From Smithella sp. (lineage in GTDB: Bacteria; Desulfobacterota; Syntrophia; Syntrophales; Smithellaceae), in contig JAGPFC010000023.1 of the NCBI GenBank assembly GCA_018056685.1, forward strand, positions 1 through 39,436: DNA of 39,436 nt, written 5' to 3'. Under the pieces are notes generated by a model. The model was given only the letters and a program-made list of their open reading frames with translations, did no database searches and was not told where the DNA came from. Positions 32,227 to 39,436 of the stretch are shown piece after piece (the stretch's first letter is position 1; each line of letters begins with the position of its first letter). The translations under genes and the position numbers were made by a program.

Positions 32227-33069
32227 CTATCTGATGACTGACAAATCAGGAACAAGTTCAAAATCAAATGACATGATTCCCACTTTACTTCTGATTTTAA
32301 TGGGAATCTTCTGATCATCGTCTGTCACCCATATTTTCAGTTGTGCGCTTTCACTTTTTTTCGTTACTTTTTTCAGATAATCAAATGTTTTCATATCCGG
32401 CGTTATGGCAATGGCGTTATAAGTCTTACCGGCAATCTTCACCCGGCTGCTTTTACCCACAATCGCTCTGACCTCTATGTTTTGTTTGCCATCGGTCAGC
32501 GGTATATAAATGGTTGAGTCTTCTTTAAGATTTTGTAAACGAATCACATAAAAAAGCGCCAAGGGATCGAATGTGCCCGGTGAAATACGAACCGGATTGG
32601 TTTTCTTACCGAAATTGGTATAGGTGGCCTGCATGTTTTTCCAGTCAAAAGTTACATTTACATCACGCGGATGTTTGCTGATTGTATTTTTTCTATAAAA
32701 CAGACTTCTGGTGATGCCGGTATCGACATATGAATCCTGTCTTTCCCGCACCTTATAGATTACATCAACCCGGGGGCTGGTTATCGTAATCATCACCAAA
32801 TGATAAGCATCTATGCCGTTGAGACTGGCCATTGGCAAAACTTCCAGTGTAAGTTCGCCAGCAGTTATTTTCCCCCACGTCCCTTTATACACCAGTTTTT
32901 CTCCGGGGCAGAAAGGTATTTTTTGGGGGGGGATTTCCCTGGCACTGCTGATGTCCGCAAAATTAAAAATGATCAGGGGGAGAAGAAAAATTATGACCAA
33001 TCCCGCCGTGCGGCAGCAAACCCTGAACACTCCGGATAATATTTCTTTATTGGTATGCTGATTAATCAT
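32227..33069 (-). CDS. DUF3108-like exported protein
   Basis: 280 residues. An N-terminal hydrophobic segment (TAGLVIIFLLPLIIFNFADISSAR) serves as signal peptide or anchor, followed by CPGEKLVYKGTWGKITAGELTLEV, the opening I recognise from DUF3108. The rest is beta-rich: DVIYKVRERQDSYVD, FYRKNTISKHPRDV, and IPIKIRSKVGIMSFDFEL at the end. It probably sits in the periplasm; function unknown. It follows the TPR/GT-C gene on the same strand after 28 bases, so they may be one operon. Confidence 0.85.
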   Translation of the reverse strand: MINQHTNKEILSGVFRVCCRTAGLVIIFLLPLIIFNFADISSAREIPPQKIPFCPGEKLVYKGTWGKITAGELTLEVLPMASLNGIDAYHLVMITITSPRVDVIYKVRERQDSYVDTGITRSLFYRKNTISKHPRDVNVTFDWKNMQATYTNFGKKTNPVRISPGTFDPLALFYVIRLQNLKEDSTIYIPLTDGKQNIEVRAIVGKSSRVKIAGKTYNAIAITPDMKTFDYLKKVTKKSESAQLKIWVTDDDQKIPIKIRSKVGIMSFDFELVPDLSVIR

Positions 33070-33097
33070 TGATGTTCAACACCCCTTAGTGCCTGTT

Positions 33098-34897
33098 TCA
33101 ACGACAGTATCCTCTGGCTCTGGCAGCTTCCATTATCTGGCAATTTTCCAGCGCGCAAGCTTTTTGTGCATCAAGACATCCTGATTGAATATTCCCCATA
33201 TTAAAATACAAAGAAGCCCGGTTATGATAGGCATAAACATGATTAGCATTAAGCATGGTTACGCTGTCAAAATCATGAATGGCTTTTTGATAATCACCCA
33301 GCCCGGCCGACAGAAGGCCGCGATTAAAATAAGCCAGGACGTAATCAGGTTGAAGTCTGATCGCTTCGTTAAGGTCTTCCATAGCCAATCGATACTGCCT
33401 TTCTTGAATATAGAGATTCGCCCGGTTGTTGTAAGCTTTAACATAATGAGGATTGACTGCAAGCGTTTTGTTAAAATCTTGAAGCGCCTGTTCGGTACGG
33501 CCGTATTTCAAATAAATCGCCCCCCTGTTATTATAAGCGCTGTCCTGAGCGGGCTGTAATAGAATTGTCTTATCAAAATGATAAAGAGCTTCTCTGTCCC
33601 TGCCCTGTTCATAAAATGCCAGTCCCAACTGATTGTGGGCCAGCGCGTTATTTTTTGTAACGCTTATGGCGTGGATGAAAACCGTCACACTGTTTTTCCA
33701 GTAGTGACATTGCTGCCACGTTAATAACATCAGCAGTGAAAGAAAGATGACGGCAACCGGAGCCAGGAAACGCTTTCTCAATTTCTGGTTTTCAATGATC
33801 GAAGGTATTCCCCAGGCAAGCACGAAGGTGATGCCCAGGGAAGGCACATAAGTGTAGCGATCCGCCATGGCCTGCGAACCGACCTGCACCAGACCGATGA
33901 CAGGCACCAGCGTTCCCAGATAGATATACCAGCCGACAAACAGGAAAGGTTTTTTTCTTATGTAATACATAACAATCAGCGTAATGACTAAAATAACGGC
34001 TGCGGAAAATAAAATTTTCCAGGGCGGCAGCACGTATTCATAAGGATAAAACACGGCCAGATTTACCGGCCATAGCAGCTTCCCCAGATAAGAGACATAA
34101 GCAACGATAGCATTGGATGTGCGGATGATAAACGGGACATTATCCAGAGAAGCAACCGTTCCTTCTTTGGATTGTGCCCAGATCGCTCCGGCACTGGCGG
34201 CCAGACTCAGACAGAAAAAAGGAATCTTTTCTCCGATCAATTTTATTACCGAAGAAAAGCCGTTTTTTGTGTTTTCATGATAGGGGTTTCCCCACCGATT
34301 GAGCGGCCAGTAATCCAGCAGCAGCAAGACAAAGGGTAAAGTCACGGCCATGGGTTTGGACATTACGGCCAGAACAAAGAACAACATACAAAGAACATAA
34401 CGGGAAACCTTTTTTTCATCCGCGTAAAAAGCGTACGCGTAAAAACAAAGAACCGTAAAAAAAAGATTTAAAACATCTTTGCGCTCGGACGCCCAGGCTA
34501 CCGATTCGACGCGCAGCGGATGCAGAGAAAATAATGCCGCGGCAAAAGCCGCCGGCCAGATATGATTGGTTGTTTTATATAAAAAAAGAAACAAAAAAAT
34601 AACACTGCCAATATGAAGAAACAGACTCATCAGATGATGTCCTGAAGCATTGGCGCCGAACAAATGCCAGTCCAGCATGTGAGAAAGCCACGTCAGCGGG
34701 TGCCAGTAACTGAAATACGTCGTCGTTAAAGCCCATTGGACGTTTTGCAGAGTGATTCCCTGCTGAACCCGGACATTCTCGGTAATGTATCCGTTATCGT
34801 CAAAATTGATAAACTCATTGGCCGCAACAGGACTGAAAGCGATAACAGATGTGACGATCAGGAATATGATAATATGATAATTATATTTTTTTTTCAT
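33098..34897 (-). CDS. GT-C-like multispanning membrane protein with C-terminal TPRs
   Basis: 599 residues. About ten membrane helices fill residues 1-420. Near the N-terminus FDDNGYITENVRV places two Asp in the first external loop, as in GT-C glycosyltransferases and TMTC-type mannosyltransferases; SLHPLRVESVAWASERKDVL is the loop most diagnostic of this TPR-membrane group. From about residue 430 four to five TPRs follow (NALAHNQLGLAFYEQGRDREAL, SAYNNRGAIYLKYGRTEQAL, KAYNNRANLYIQERQYRLAM, LAYFNRGLLSAGLGDYQKAI). Probably an O-glycosyltransferase of the envelope; donor and acceptor unknown. Confidence 0.85.
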   Translation of the reverse strand: MKKKYNYHIIIFLIVTSVIAFSPVAANEFINFDDNGYITENVRVQQGITLQNVQWALTTTYFSYWHPLTWLSHMLDWHLFGANASGHHLMSLFLHIGSVIFLFLFLYKTTNHIWPAAFAAALFSLHPLRVESVAWASERKDVLNLFFTVLCFYAYAFYADEKKVSRYVLCMLFFVLAVMSKPMAVTLPFVLLLLDYWPLNRWGNPYHENTKNGFSSVIKLIGEKIPFFCLSLAASAGAIWAQSKEGTVASLDNVPFIIRTSNAIVAYVSYLGKLLWPVNLAVFYPYEYVLPPWKILFSAAVILVITLIVMYYIRKKPFLFVGWYIYLGTLVPVIGLVQVGSQAMADRYTYVPSLGITFVLAWGIPSIIENQKLRKRFLAPVAVIFLSLLMLLTWQQCHYWKNSVTVFIHAISVTKNNALAHNQLGLAFYEQGRDREALYHFDKTILLQPAQDSAYNNRGAIYLKYGRTEQALQDFNKTLAVNPHYVKAYNNRANLYIQERQYRLAMEDLNEAIRLQPDYVLAYFNRGLLSAGLGDYQKAIHDFDSVTMLNANHVYAYHNRASLYFNMGNIQSGCLDAQKACALENCQIMEAARARGYCR

Positions 34898-35027
34898 GAT
34901 AACCCGCTGTAGCTTCTTCTAACATATGTCCGTTGATCGGTCAGTAGTTTTTTTATCTCACCTTGACACATTCAGGAAAATTATTTATTCACATTGACAA
35001 AATTTAATTTATTGCTGTGGTAAACAA

Positions 35028-35522
35028 ATGGAAAAAATCTTTACGAAAAAAAATGTTCTTTTCGGATTTCTGCTGGTAGCTTTTGTAATCGTTTTTGAAA
35101 TCATACTGGCACGTCTGTCGTTACCCGCCTGGCCTGCCTTTATGGTGATGATTTTCTTCTTTGTGATTCATGAACATACACAACAGGCCCTCCCCATTCT
35201 CATCGGCGGACTTGCGGGAATCGCCTGCGTTTTGCTGTGTGAAAAGTTTATTGCAATTCTCCAGCCTGCTATCGGGCATGAAGCGGCCAAACTTCTTTTC
35301 ATCGGACTCTTTGTCTATTCCATTGTTCTTTTGAAGGATGCCCTTCCGTATGTCTTCAACAGTTATGCCTTCATGTTTTTTCTTGTAGCCGCCCTCGCCA
35401 TGCCAACAGCTAAAGTTTCTCCTTTTGTCTGGATGGGTGTCGAGTTTGTTGTCGGTGGCATCTTTATTCTGGGCATTCTGGGAATGAACCGTCTGGTTGC
35501 CGCGATTCTCAAAGATGAATGA
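35028..35522 (+). CDS. Small multispanning membrane protein, unknown family
   Basis: 164 residues with about five hydrophobic spans (VLFGFLLVAFVIVFEIIL, PAFMVMIFFFVI, ALPILIGGLAGIACVLL, LLFIGLFVYSIVLL, FMFFLVAALAMP and VGGIFILGILGMN). No motif recognised; a distant resemblance to DUF1097-type inner-membrane proteins is only an impression. No ribosome site before ATG 35028. TTGACA occurs twice upstream (34963, 34994) but neither has a good -10. Convergent with the glycosyltransferase gene that ends at 35577. Confidence 0.7.
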   Translation: MEKIFTKKNVLFGFLLVAFVIVFEIILARLSLPAWPAFMVMIFFFVIHEHTQQALPILIGGLAGIACVLLCEKFIAILQPAIGHEAAKLLFIGLFVYSIVLLKDALPYVFNSYAFMFFLVAALAMPTAKVSPFVWMGVEFVVGGIFILGILGMNRLVAAILKDE

Positions 35523-35576
35523 GGACTTTTCAAACAGAAACGTGTTGCCGGACACTTAGTCGATCAATCATTGACA

Positions 35577-37274
35577 TCAAGGTATGCCCCGGTCGATGCC
35601 CAGTATGCCGTAACGTTCCATGGGTATGCGTCCCAAAACGAAAGGCAACGGGCCCCATAAATGTGAATAAAATCCGGAACCGGCTTCCTTATTCATCGTA
35701 CTCACCACTGCCTTCAGGGGAATCTCCTTAATGTCTATCATTTTACGGGAAATATGTTCCGGTAAAGAGAATGTGTAATTGTTGTTTTGAGGAATGACTA
35801 CAATATCTCCCGGTAAAAGATTTAAGTTATTACGTTCACTCGGTTCGCCACCCTTGAGTTCCATATAATATTGAAAACCCCAATGTCCCTGGAACCATAA
35901 TTTCCCGGCACCATGATCGTATTCAGATGATATTTTGGCCGCTGCATCACGGGCGGAATTTGCCAGAACGAAATCTCCCTGAACAGTTAACAGGGAAAGG
36001 CAAATGGCCGGTATGGCAGGCCAAAATAAGATATGAGAATTTTTCCACGACTTATTCATCCCGTCAATGCGTCTGACCAATAATACGGCGACAGCGGGAA
36101 CCATCGGCAGGATAGACCTGCCGTTTATGCTCCAATTAACAAATGCCGCAAAGAAGAATGTCCCGAAAATCCAGCAAAACAATAATAAATTATCAGCATC
36201 CATTTTGCTTTTCCATAATGCCGTTGCAGTCAGGATGAGAATATTGGCTCCGGCTAGCAAGGCCAGACTAAACTGAAATATAAACGACCACTTTCTGCCA
36301 TCGACATCATGGATTTGGAAACTGCCTATGTCGGGCAAACAAGCCATGCCTGCAACAAGCATCGACAGTCCTAAAAACTGAATAATTAAAATCTTTTTTG
36401 ACCACAAAAAAGAAAGGTAAAATAAAATAACAGACAAGCAACCGCCGGTAAAGGCAATCCCTATGATTCCATGCATTATTCTGCCGGTTTCCTGGTGACT
36501 GCGGAATTCTGTCGCAAAAGAGCCTGCATCAAGCAATAATCCTTTTCCATAAAGCATGTACGTCTGCCATTGATACCCCAGGAGAACAATGATCGGTATG
36601 GCCAGATAAATGAGCCATGAACCTATTTTGCGCTGCTTAATCATGGCATAGAAAGGCAAGAGCAATAACAAACTTATTCCGAAATATTTCGTTAAAGCGC
36701 TTAGGGCAATCAGTAAAGATGAAAGAAAGAGGATTTTATGATCGTTGTTTTCTAACCCGCGCATCCAAAGTACAACCGCTCCTGTCCAGAAGGCAAGCAT
36801 CATCATATCACACATCACCGTCGTAGCGGAGATAAGGAAGACCGGCATACCCAATGCCATGATGCCTGCCAATAGCGGTTTGGAACAAAGTCTTCGGGCG
36901 AAAAAATAAGTCCCCAATACAGCGGCGATGGCTGGGATGAGAAAGGCGATGTGCAATGCTGACTCACCCCAACCGAAGATGAATGCGATAAACGCGATAT
37001 AGTAACAGGTCAGGGGTGGATTTTTTGTAACCTCCCACATCCCCATTTTTGCATCATACCAGTTCACATAAAAGCCGTAAGGATTTTCGGGGTGATTCTG
37101 GATATGCTTTGCCGCCCAAATGAAGAGAGGATCATCGATGTGAAATGCTTTTGTCGCAAAAGAAGCCAGCAAGATGATGGTAAGCGTTGCCAGAAAAAAC
37201 AAAGACCACTTTGTTGACCAATTAAAGTTACCAGGCAAGGGAGTTCTGATTTTTGAGATGATTGACTCTTTCAT
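35577..37274 (-). CDS. GT39/PMT-type glycosyltransferase (membrane)
   Basis: 565 residues, about eleven to twelve membrane helices and an external C-terminal part of about 100 residues. HIDDPLFIWAA in the first external loop carries the Asp pair of GT-C enzymes, followed by KNPPLTCYYIAFIAFIFG, the usual PMT_2 wording. It should transfer a sugar from a polyprenyl-phosphate donor to lipid or protein in the envelope. A strong promoter lies at 37457-37485; the leader is about 175 bases and no ribosome site is visible before ATG 37274. Confidence 0.87.
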   Translation of the reverse strand: MKESIISKIRTPLPGNFNWSTKWSLFFLATLTIILLASFATKAFHIDDPLFIWAAKHIQNHPENPYGFYVNWYDAKMGMWEVTKNPPLTCYYIAFIAFIFGWGESALHIAFLIPAIAAVLGTYFFARRLCSKPLLAGIMALGMPVFLISATTVMCDMMMLAFWTGAVVLWMRGLENNDHKILFLSSLLIALSALTKYFGISLLLLLPFYAMIKQRKIGSWLIYLAIPIIVLLGYQWQTYMLYGKGLLLDAGSFATEFRSHQETGRIMHGIIGIAFTGGCLSVILFYLSFLWSKKILIIQFLGLSMLVAGMACLPDIGSFQIHDVDGRKWSFIFQFSLALLAGANILILTATALWKSKMDADNLLLFCWIFGTFFFAAFVNWSINGRSILPMVPAVAVLLVRRIDGMNKSWKNSHILFWPAIPAICLSLLTVQGDFVLANSARDAAAKISSEYDHGAGKLWFQGHWGFQYYMELKGGEPSERNNLNLLPGDIVVIPQNNNYTFSLPEHISRKMIDIKEIPLKAVVSTMNKEAGSGFYSHLWGPLPFVLGRIPMERYGILGIDRGIP

Positions 37275-37631
37275 GTCTAATTAACTTGATGAATTCAAAA
37301 TCCAGGTGTCGGCCAAAGCAATGCAACTGACAGTCCCGTAAACTATTTTGCACTGGTCGGGGTGGTCAAAAGCGTGATTCTAATTTTCCGCCCGGCATCG
37401 GAACAACTACATTCAAAGCGTGATTGATTGATAAGAACTTTTTTTTCTTGAGAAAAACTATATTGGGCACACCTTGTTGTGTCAAGAAGATTATGGGCAT
37501 AAAATATCCCGGCACCGATGTAATCATTTTATGCACATTCCGAGATTGCTTCGTTTAACTTTAAATTCCTCTTTAAAAAAATGTGAATAAATTATATAAA
37601 CAAAAATAATACGATGTTTGGAGGACAAATC
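37275..37631. other. Intergenic region between divergent genes
   Basis: 357 bases without a coding sequence. It holds the minus-strand promoter at 37457-37485 and a direct repeat AAAGCGTGATT (near 37373 and 37416), two copies about 45 bases apart in the leader of the minus-strand transcript. The plus-strand gene starts at 37632 with GGAGGA at 37620; no clear plus-strand promoter is seen. Confidence 0.6.
37457..37485 (-). promoter_or_regulatory. Promoter of the GT39 gene
   Basis: Minus strand TTGACA (37480-37485), 17-base spacer, TATAGT (37457-37462): near consensus. Transcription would start near 37449. Confidence 0.8.
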
Positions 37632-38093
37632 ATGAAAAAAATTAGTTCCGTTATTTCTTTATCATTCCTTGTTATGTTTCTTATTGCCTTTTCTTTTCCG
37701 TCATTTTGTTTTTCAAAACAACCAGACATTAAAGTATGGGAGCCTTTTGCCAATGGACGATATTATAATAAAAAAAGTGTCTCTAAATCACGCAACATTA
37801 TAACCGTCTTGACGTATTCAAATGTAACAAGTGATGTTAGGAAAAAAAGATTGGAAAACATAAAACAACCTGATGAATTAAAAAAATATCAAAATTATGA
37901 TCATTACACGGCGTTAAGTAAAATTGATTGTCAGAAGAAAATGACAAGTCTTGAAAAGGTCGTGGATTATAACAATAAAGGAAAGGTTTTAAACACTATC
38001 GTAAATAATAATAGTCAATGGGGATTTATTCAACCGGGCAGTGAAGATGAAAAACTATACAACAAAGTTTGTGCAAATTCTATAAAACCATAA
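37632..38093 (+). CDS. Secreted surface-adhesin-E-like protein
   Basis: 153 residues from ATG 37632 (GGAGGA at 37620-37625; the in-frame ATG at 37614 precedes that site). Signal peptide ISSVISLSFLVMFLIAFSF then FCFSK. The mature protein has KVWEPFANGRYYNKKSV, SKIDCQKKMTSLEKVVDYNNKGKVL and a final WGFIQPGSEDEKLYNKVC, the same Trp/Cys/turn layout as the lipoprotein at 25562-26053 but without a lipobox. Very rich in Lys and Asn with A/T-rich codons compared with neighbours. Function unknown. Confidence 0.78.
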   Translation: MKKISSVISLSFLVMFLIAFSFPSFCFSKQPDIKVWEPFANGRYYNKKSVSKSRNIITVLTYSNVTSDVRKKRLENIKQPDELKKYQNYDHYTALSKIDCQKKMTSLEKVVDYNNKGKVLNTIVNNNSQWGFIQPGSEDEKLYNKVCANSIKP

Positions 38094-38199
38094 ATATATT
38101 AGAAAGATGGAGAAATATTTCTTCATTTCTTGAAAAATAGCACAGGTGACAGTGTCACTGCTGCGCGAAGACCAAAACCATAATCTTTTGAAATAGCGT

Positions 38200-38235
38200 A
38201 ACCCCCTCAAGGTCTTATGGACTTGAGGGGGTTTT
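38200..38235 (+). terminator. Rho-independent terminator
   Basis: AACCCCCTCAAG (38200-38211) pairs perfectly with CTTGAGGGGGTT (38222-38233), 10-base loop, then T-run. Oriented for the plus-strand gene ending at 38093; it may also stop convergent cysK transcripts, though no T-run exists on the minus side. Confidence 0.88.
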
Positions 38236-38264
38236 TATGGGTTTTATGAAGACGATTTTTTCGG

Positions 38265-39152
38265 CTAAAGCAAGCCGGTACTAAAATATCGCTCCGCCCG
38301 GTCGGGAAGTACGGTGGCGATCACCCATTCCGGATGTTCGATGGCAATTTGTCTGGCAGCCCAGATGTTGGCCCCGGATGACGTACCGCATAAGAGAGAA
38401 TTGCTGGTTGCCAGCTCGCGTGTGGTCGCGATGGCATCATCATCGGTAACTTCCATGATCCTGTCGATCAGCGATACATCCAGAATATCGGGAATGAAGC
38501 CATCCCCGATGCCCTGGATCTGATGCAGCCCCGGTTCGTGACCGAGAAGAGCCGATACGTTTTTGGGTTCAACAGCGATAATTTTTACATCCGGATTCTT
38601 TTCTTTCAGGAAGGTGCCCACACCCTGAATGGTTCCGCCGCTGCCGATGCCGGAGACAAAGGCGTCAATTTTTTGTCCTGACTGTCTCCAGAGTTCCTGC
38701 GCGGTGTGTTCGTAATGTGCCTTCGCGTTTGTGGGATTTTTAAATTGATTGGGCATATAAGCGTTAAACTTTTCAACCAGTTCCTCCGCTTTTTTCACAG
38801 CGCCGGTGATGCTCTCGCTATCGGGGGTAAGTACAAGATTGCCGCCAAGAACCTTGATGATGTTCTTTCTCTCTTCGCTCATACCTTCAGGCATAACGAT
38901 AAATACTTCGTAGCCCTTGGCGACGCCGACCAGAGTGATGCCGATGCCGGTATTACCGGATGTGGGTTCAACGATTTTTATTCCCGGTTTCAGGATTCCC
39001 TCGCGTTCAGCCGCTTCGATCATCGCGAGGGCGACACGGTCTTTGATACTGCCGCCGGGATTCAAAAATTCCGCTTTGGCAATAATGTTTTCGTTTCTCA
39101 ATTTGACTAAAGGGGTGTTGCCGATCAGTTCGATAATGTCATATGTTCTCAT
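38265..39152 (-). CDS. cysK: O-acetylserine sulfhydrylase / cysteine synthase
   Basis: 295 residues, slightly short for CysK/CysM. The PLP lysine is in GGSIKDRVA (near residues 33-41), substrate loop PTSGNTGIG near 63, the phosphate loop GIGSGGTIQG in the middle and GTSSGAN near the C-terminus. It makes cysteine from O-acetylserine and sulfide; cysteine also feeds iron-sulfur assembly, useful with many Fe-S enzymes nearby. CysK versus CysM or a cystathionine beta-synthase-like role cannot be separated here. GGGGA precedes ATG 39152 on the minus strand. Confidence 0.92.
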   Translation of the reverse strand: MRTYDIIELIGNTPLVKLRNENIIAKAEFLNPGGSIKDRVALAMIEAAEREGILKPGIKIVEPTSGNTGIGITLVGVAKGYEVFIVMPEGMSEERKNIIKVLGGNLVLTPDSESITGAVKKAEELVEKFNAYMPNQFKNPTNAKAHYEHTAQELWRQSGQKIDAFVSGIGSGGTIQGVGTFLKEKNPDVKIIAVEPKNVSALLGHEPGLHQIQGIGDGFIPDILDVSLIDRIMEVTDDDAIATTRELATSNSLLCGTSSGANIWAARQIAIEHPEWVIATVLPDRAERYFSTGLL

Positions 39153-39242
39153 AATTTTCCCCGTACAATGTTTTTAAATTTTGCGCGGTTATACTAAAAA
39201 ACAGGGCAAACTTCACCCCTTTTTTGATAAAATTTCCCCGCT

Positions 39243-39267
39243 GGTTCAATCATTCTCCGATTGAACC
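39243..39267. repeat. 9-bp perfect inverted repeat upstream of the transposase start
   Basis: GGTTCAATC (39243-39251) and GATTGAACC (39259-39267) flank ATTCTCC. It lies between the cysK start and the transposase start in a 240-base gap. It may be a hairpin within the left end of the insertion sequence; there is no T-run on either strand. Confidence 0.5.
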
Positions 39268-39392
39268 CGTTATTTGATTTTGTTATCAACGCTCAAAGAT
39301 TAAATATTTACGGCCTGTTGCCCAAATAAGTTTTGCAAAGATTATAAAGAGCGGCTATAAAAATAGCAACAAATTCTTGGAGAGAAACAGCC

Positions 39393-39436
39393 ATGATGGG
39401 TTACCAACCTGATACACAGCCGAAACTCTTTTATCA
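39393..39436 (+). mobile_element. Start of an IS1182-like transposase gene, cut by the window edge
   Basis: The last 44 bases read MMGYQPDTQPKLFY, the characteristic opening of IS1182-family transposases (MMGY..D.QP.LFY). GGAGAG (39379-39384) sits 8 bases before ATG 39393. The rest of the gene and the right end of the element lie outside the window, so integrity is unknown. Confidence 0.75.

Overview
The window reads as a chromosomal segment of a strictly anaerobic bacterium, most probably a deltaproteobacterium of the Syntrophus/Smithella type. This is inferred from a complete trimeric-type [FeFe]-hydrogenase locus with its maturases, an elongation factor G of the mitochondrial EF-G1-like (spd) type, TTGACA promoters often followed by TGG-TA, and moderate G+C. 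No species call can be made from sequence alone.

Region 1 (1-15500) is a hydrogen-metabolism island. After a tRNA-Pro(GGG) on the minus strand come three DRTGG-type small proteins, an RsbW-like ATPase, a PHP-domain phosphoesterase and a histidine-kinase-like ATPase. The electron-bifurcating-type hydrogenase follows: a NuoE-like subunit, an HndB-like ferredoxin, a 1018-residue NuoF-like subunit fused to a complete GltD-like NAD(P)H/FAD module, and catalytic HydA. Behind a terminator lie an aspartase-like lyase, HydF, a TM1266-like regulator, HydG and HydE, and a second TM1266-like protein in convergent orientation. All the maturase cluster signatures can be read.

Region 2 (15500-24130) is transport and fluoride response. 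An OFA-family MFS carrier has a palindrome over its -10 box. Two fluoride (crcB-motif) riboswitches follow. The first sits in front of a dynamin-like GTPase and five further genes: zinc-ribbon/HEAT protein, MFS carrier, P-loop protein with an Arg-substituted Walker A, four-pair Cys/His protein, and a small helical protein. The second sits in front of a cation/proton antiporter. In both, the last conserved strand of the aptamer is complementary to the Shine-Dalgarno sequence, so translational control can be read directly. This is the most interesting part of the window.

Region 3 (24130-39436) is mixed: a methyltransferase, a DUF2845-like secreted protein, two related small envelope proteins, a RecA-fold ATPase, fusA with a terminator-like hairpin inside its leader, an MBL-fold hydrolase, a PAS-LuxR regulator, a monoacylglycerol-lipase-like hydrolase, a DUF3108-like protein, two GT-C membrane proteins (one with TPRs), a small membrane protein, and a cysteine synthase. 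The right edge holds the first codons of an IS1182-like transposase. No CRISPR array, rRNA or prophage was seen.
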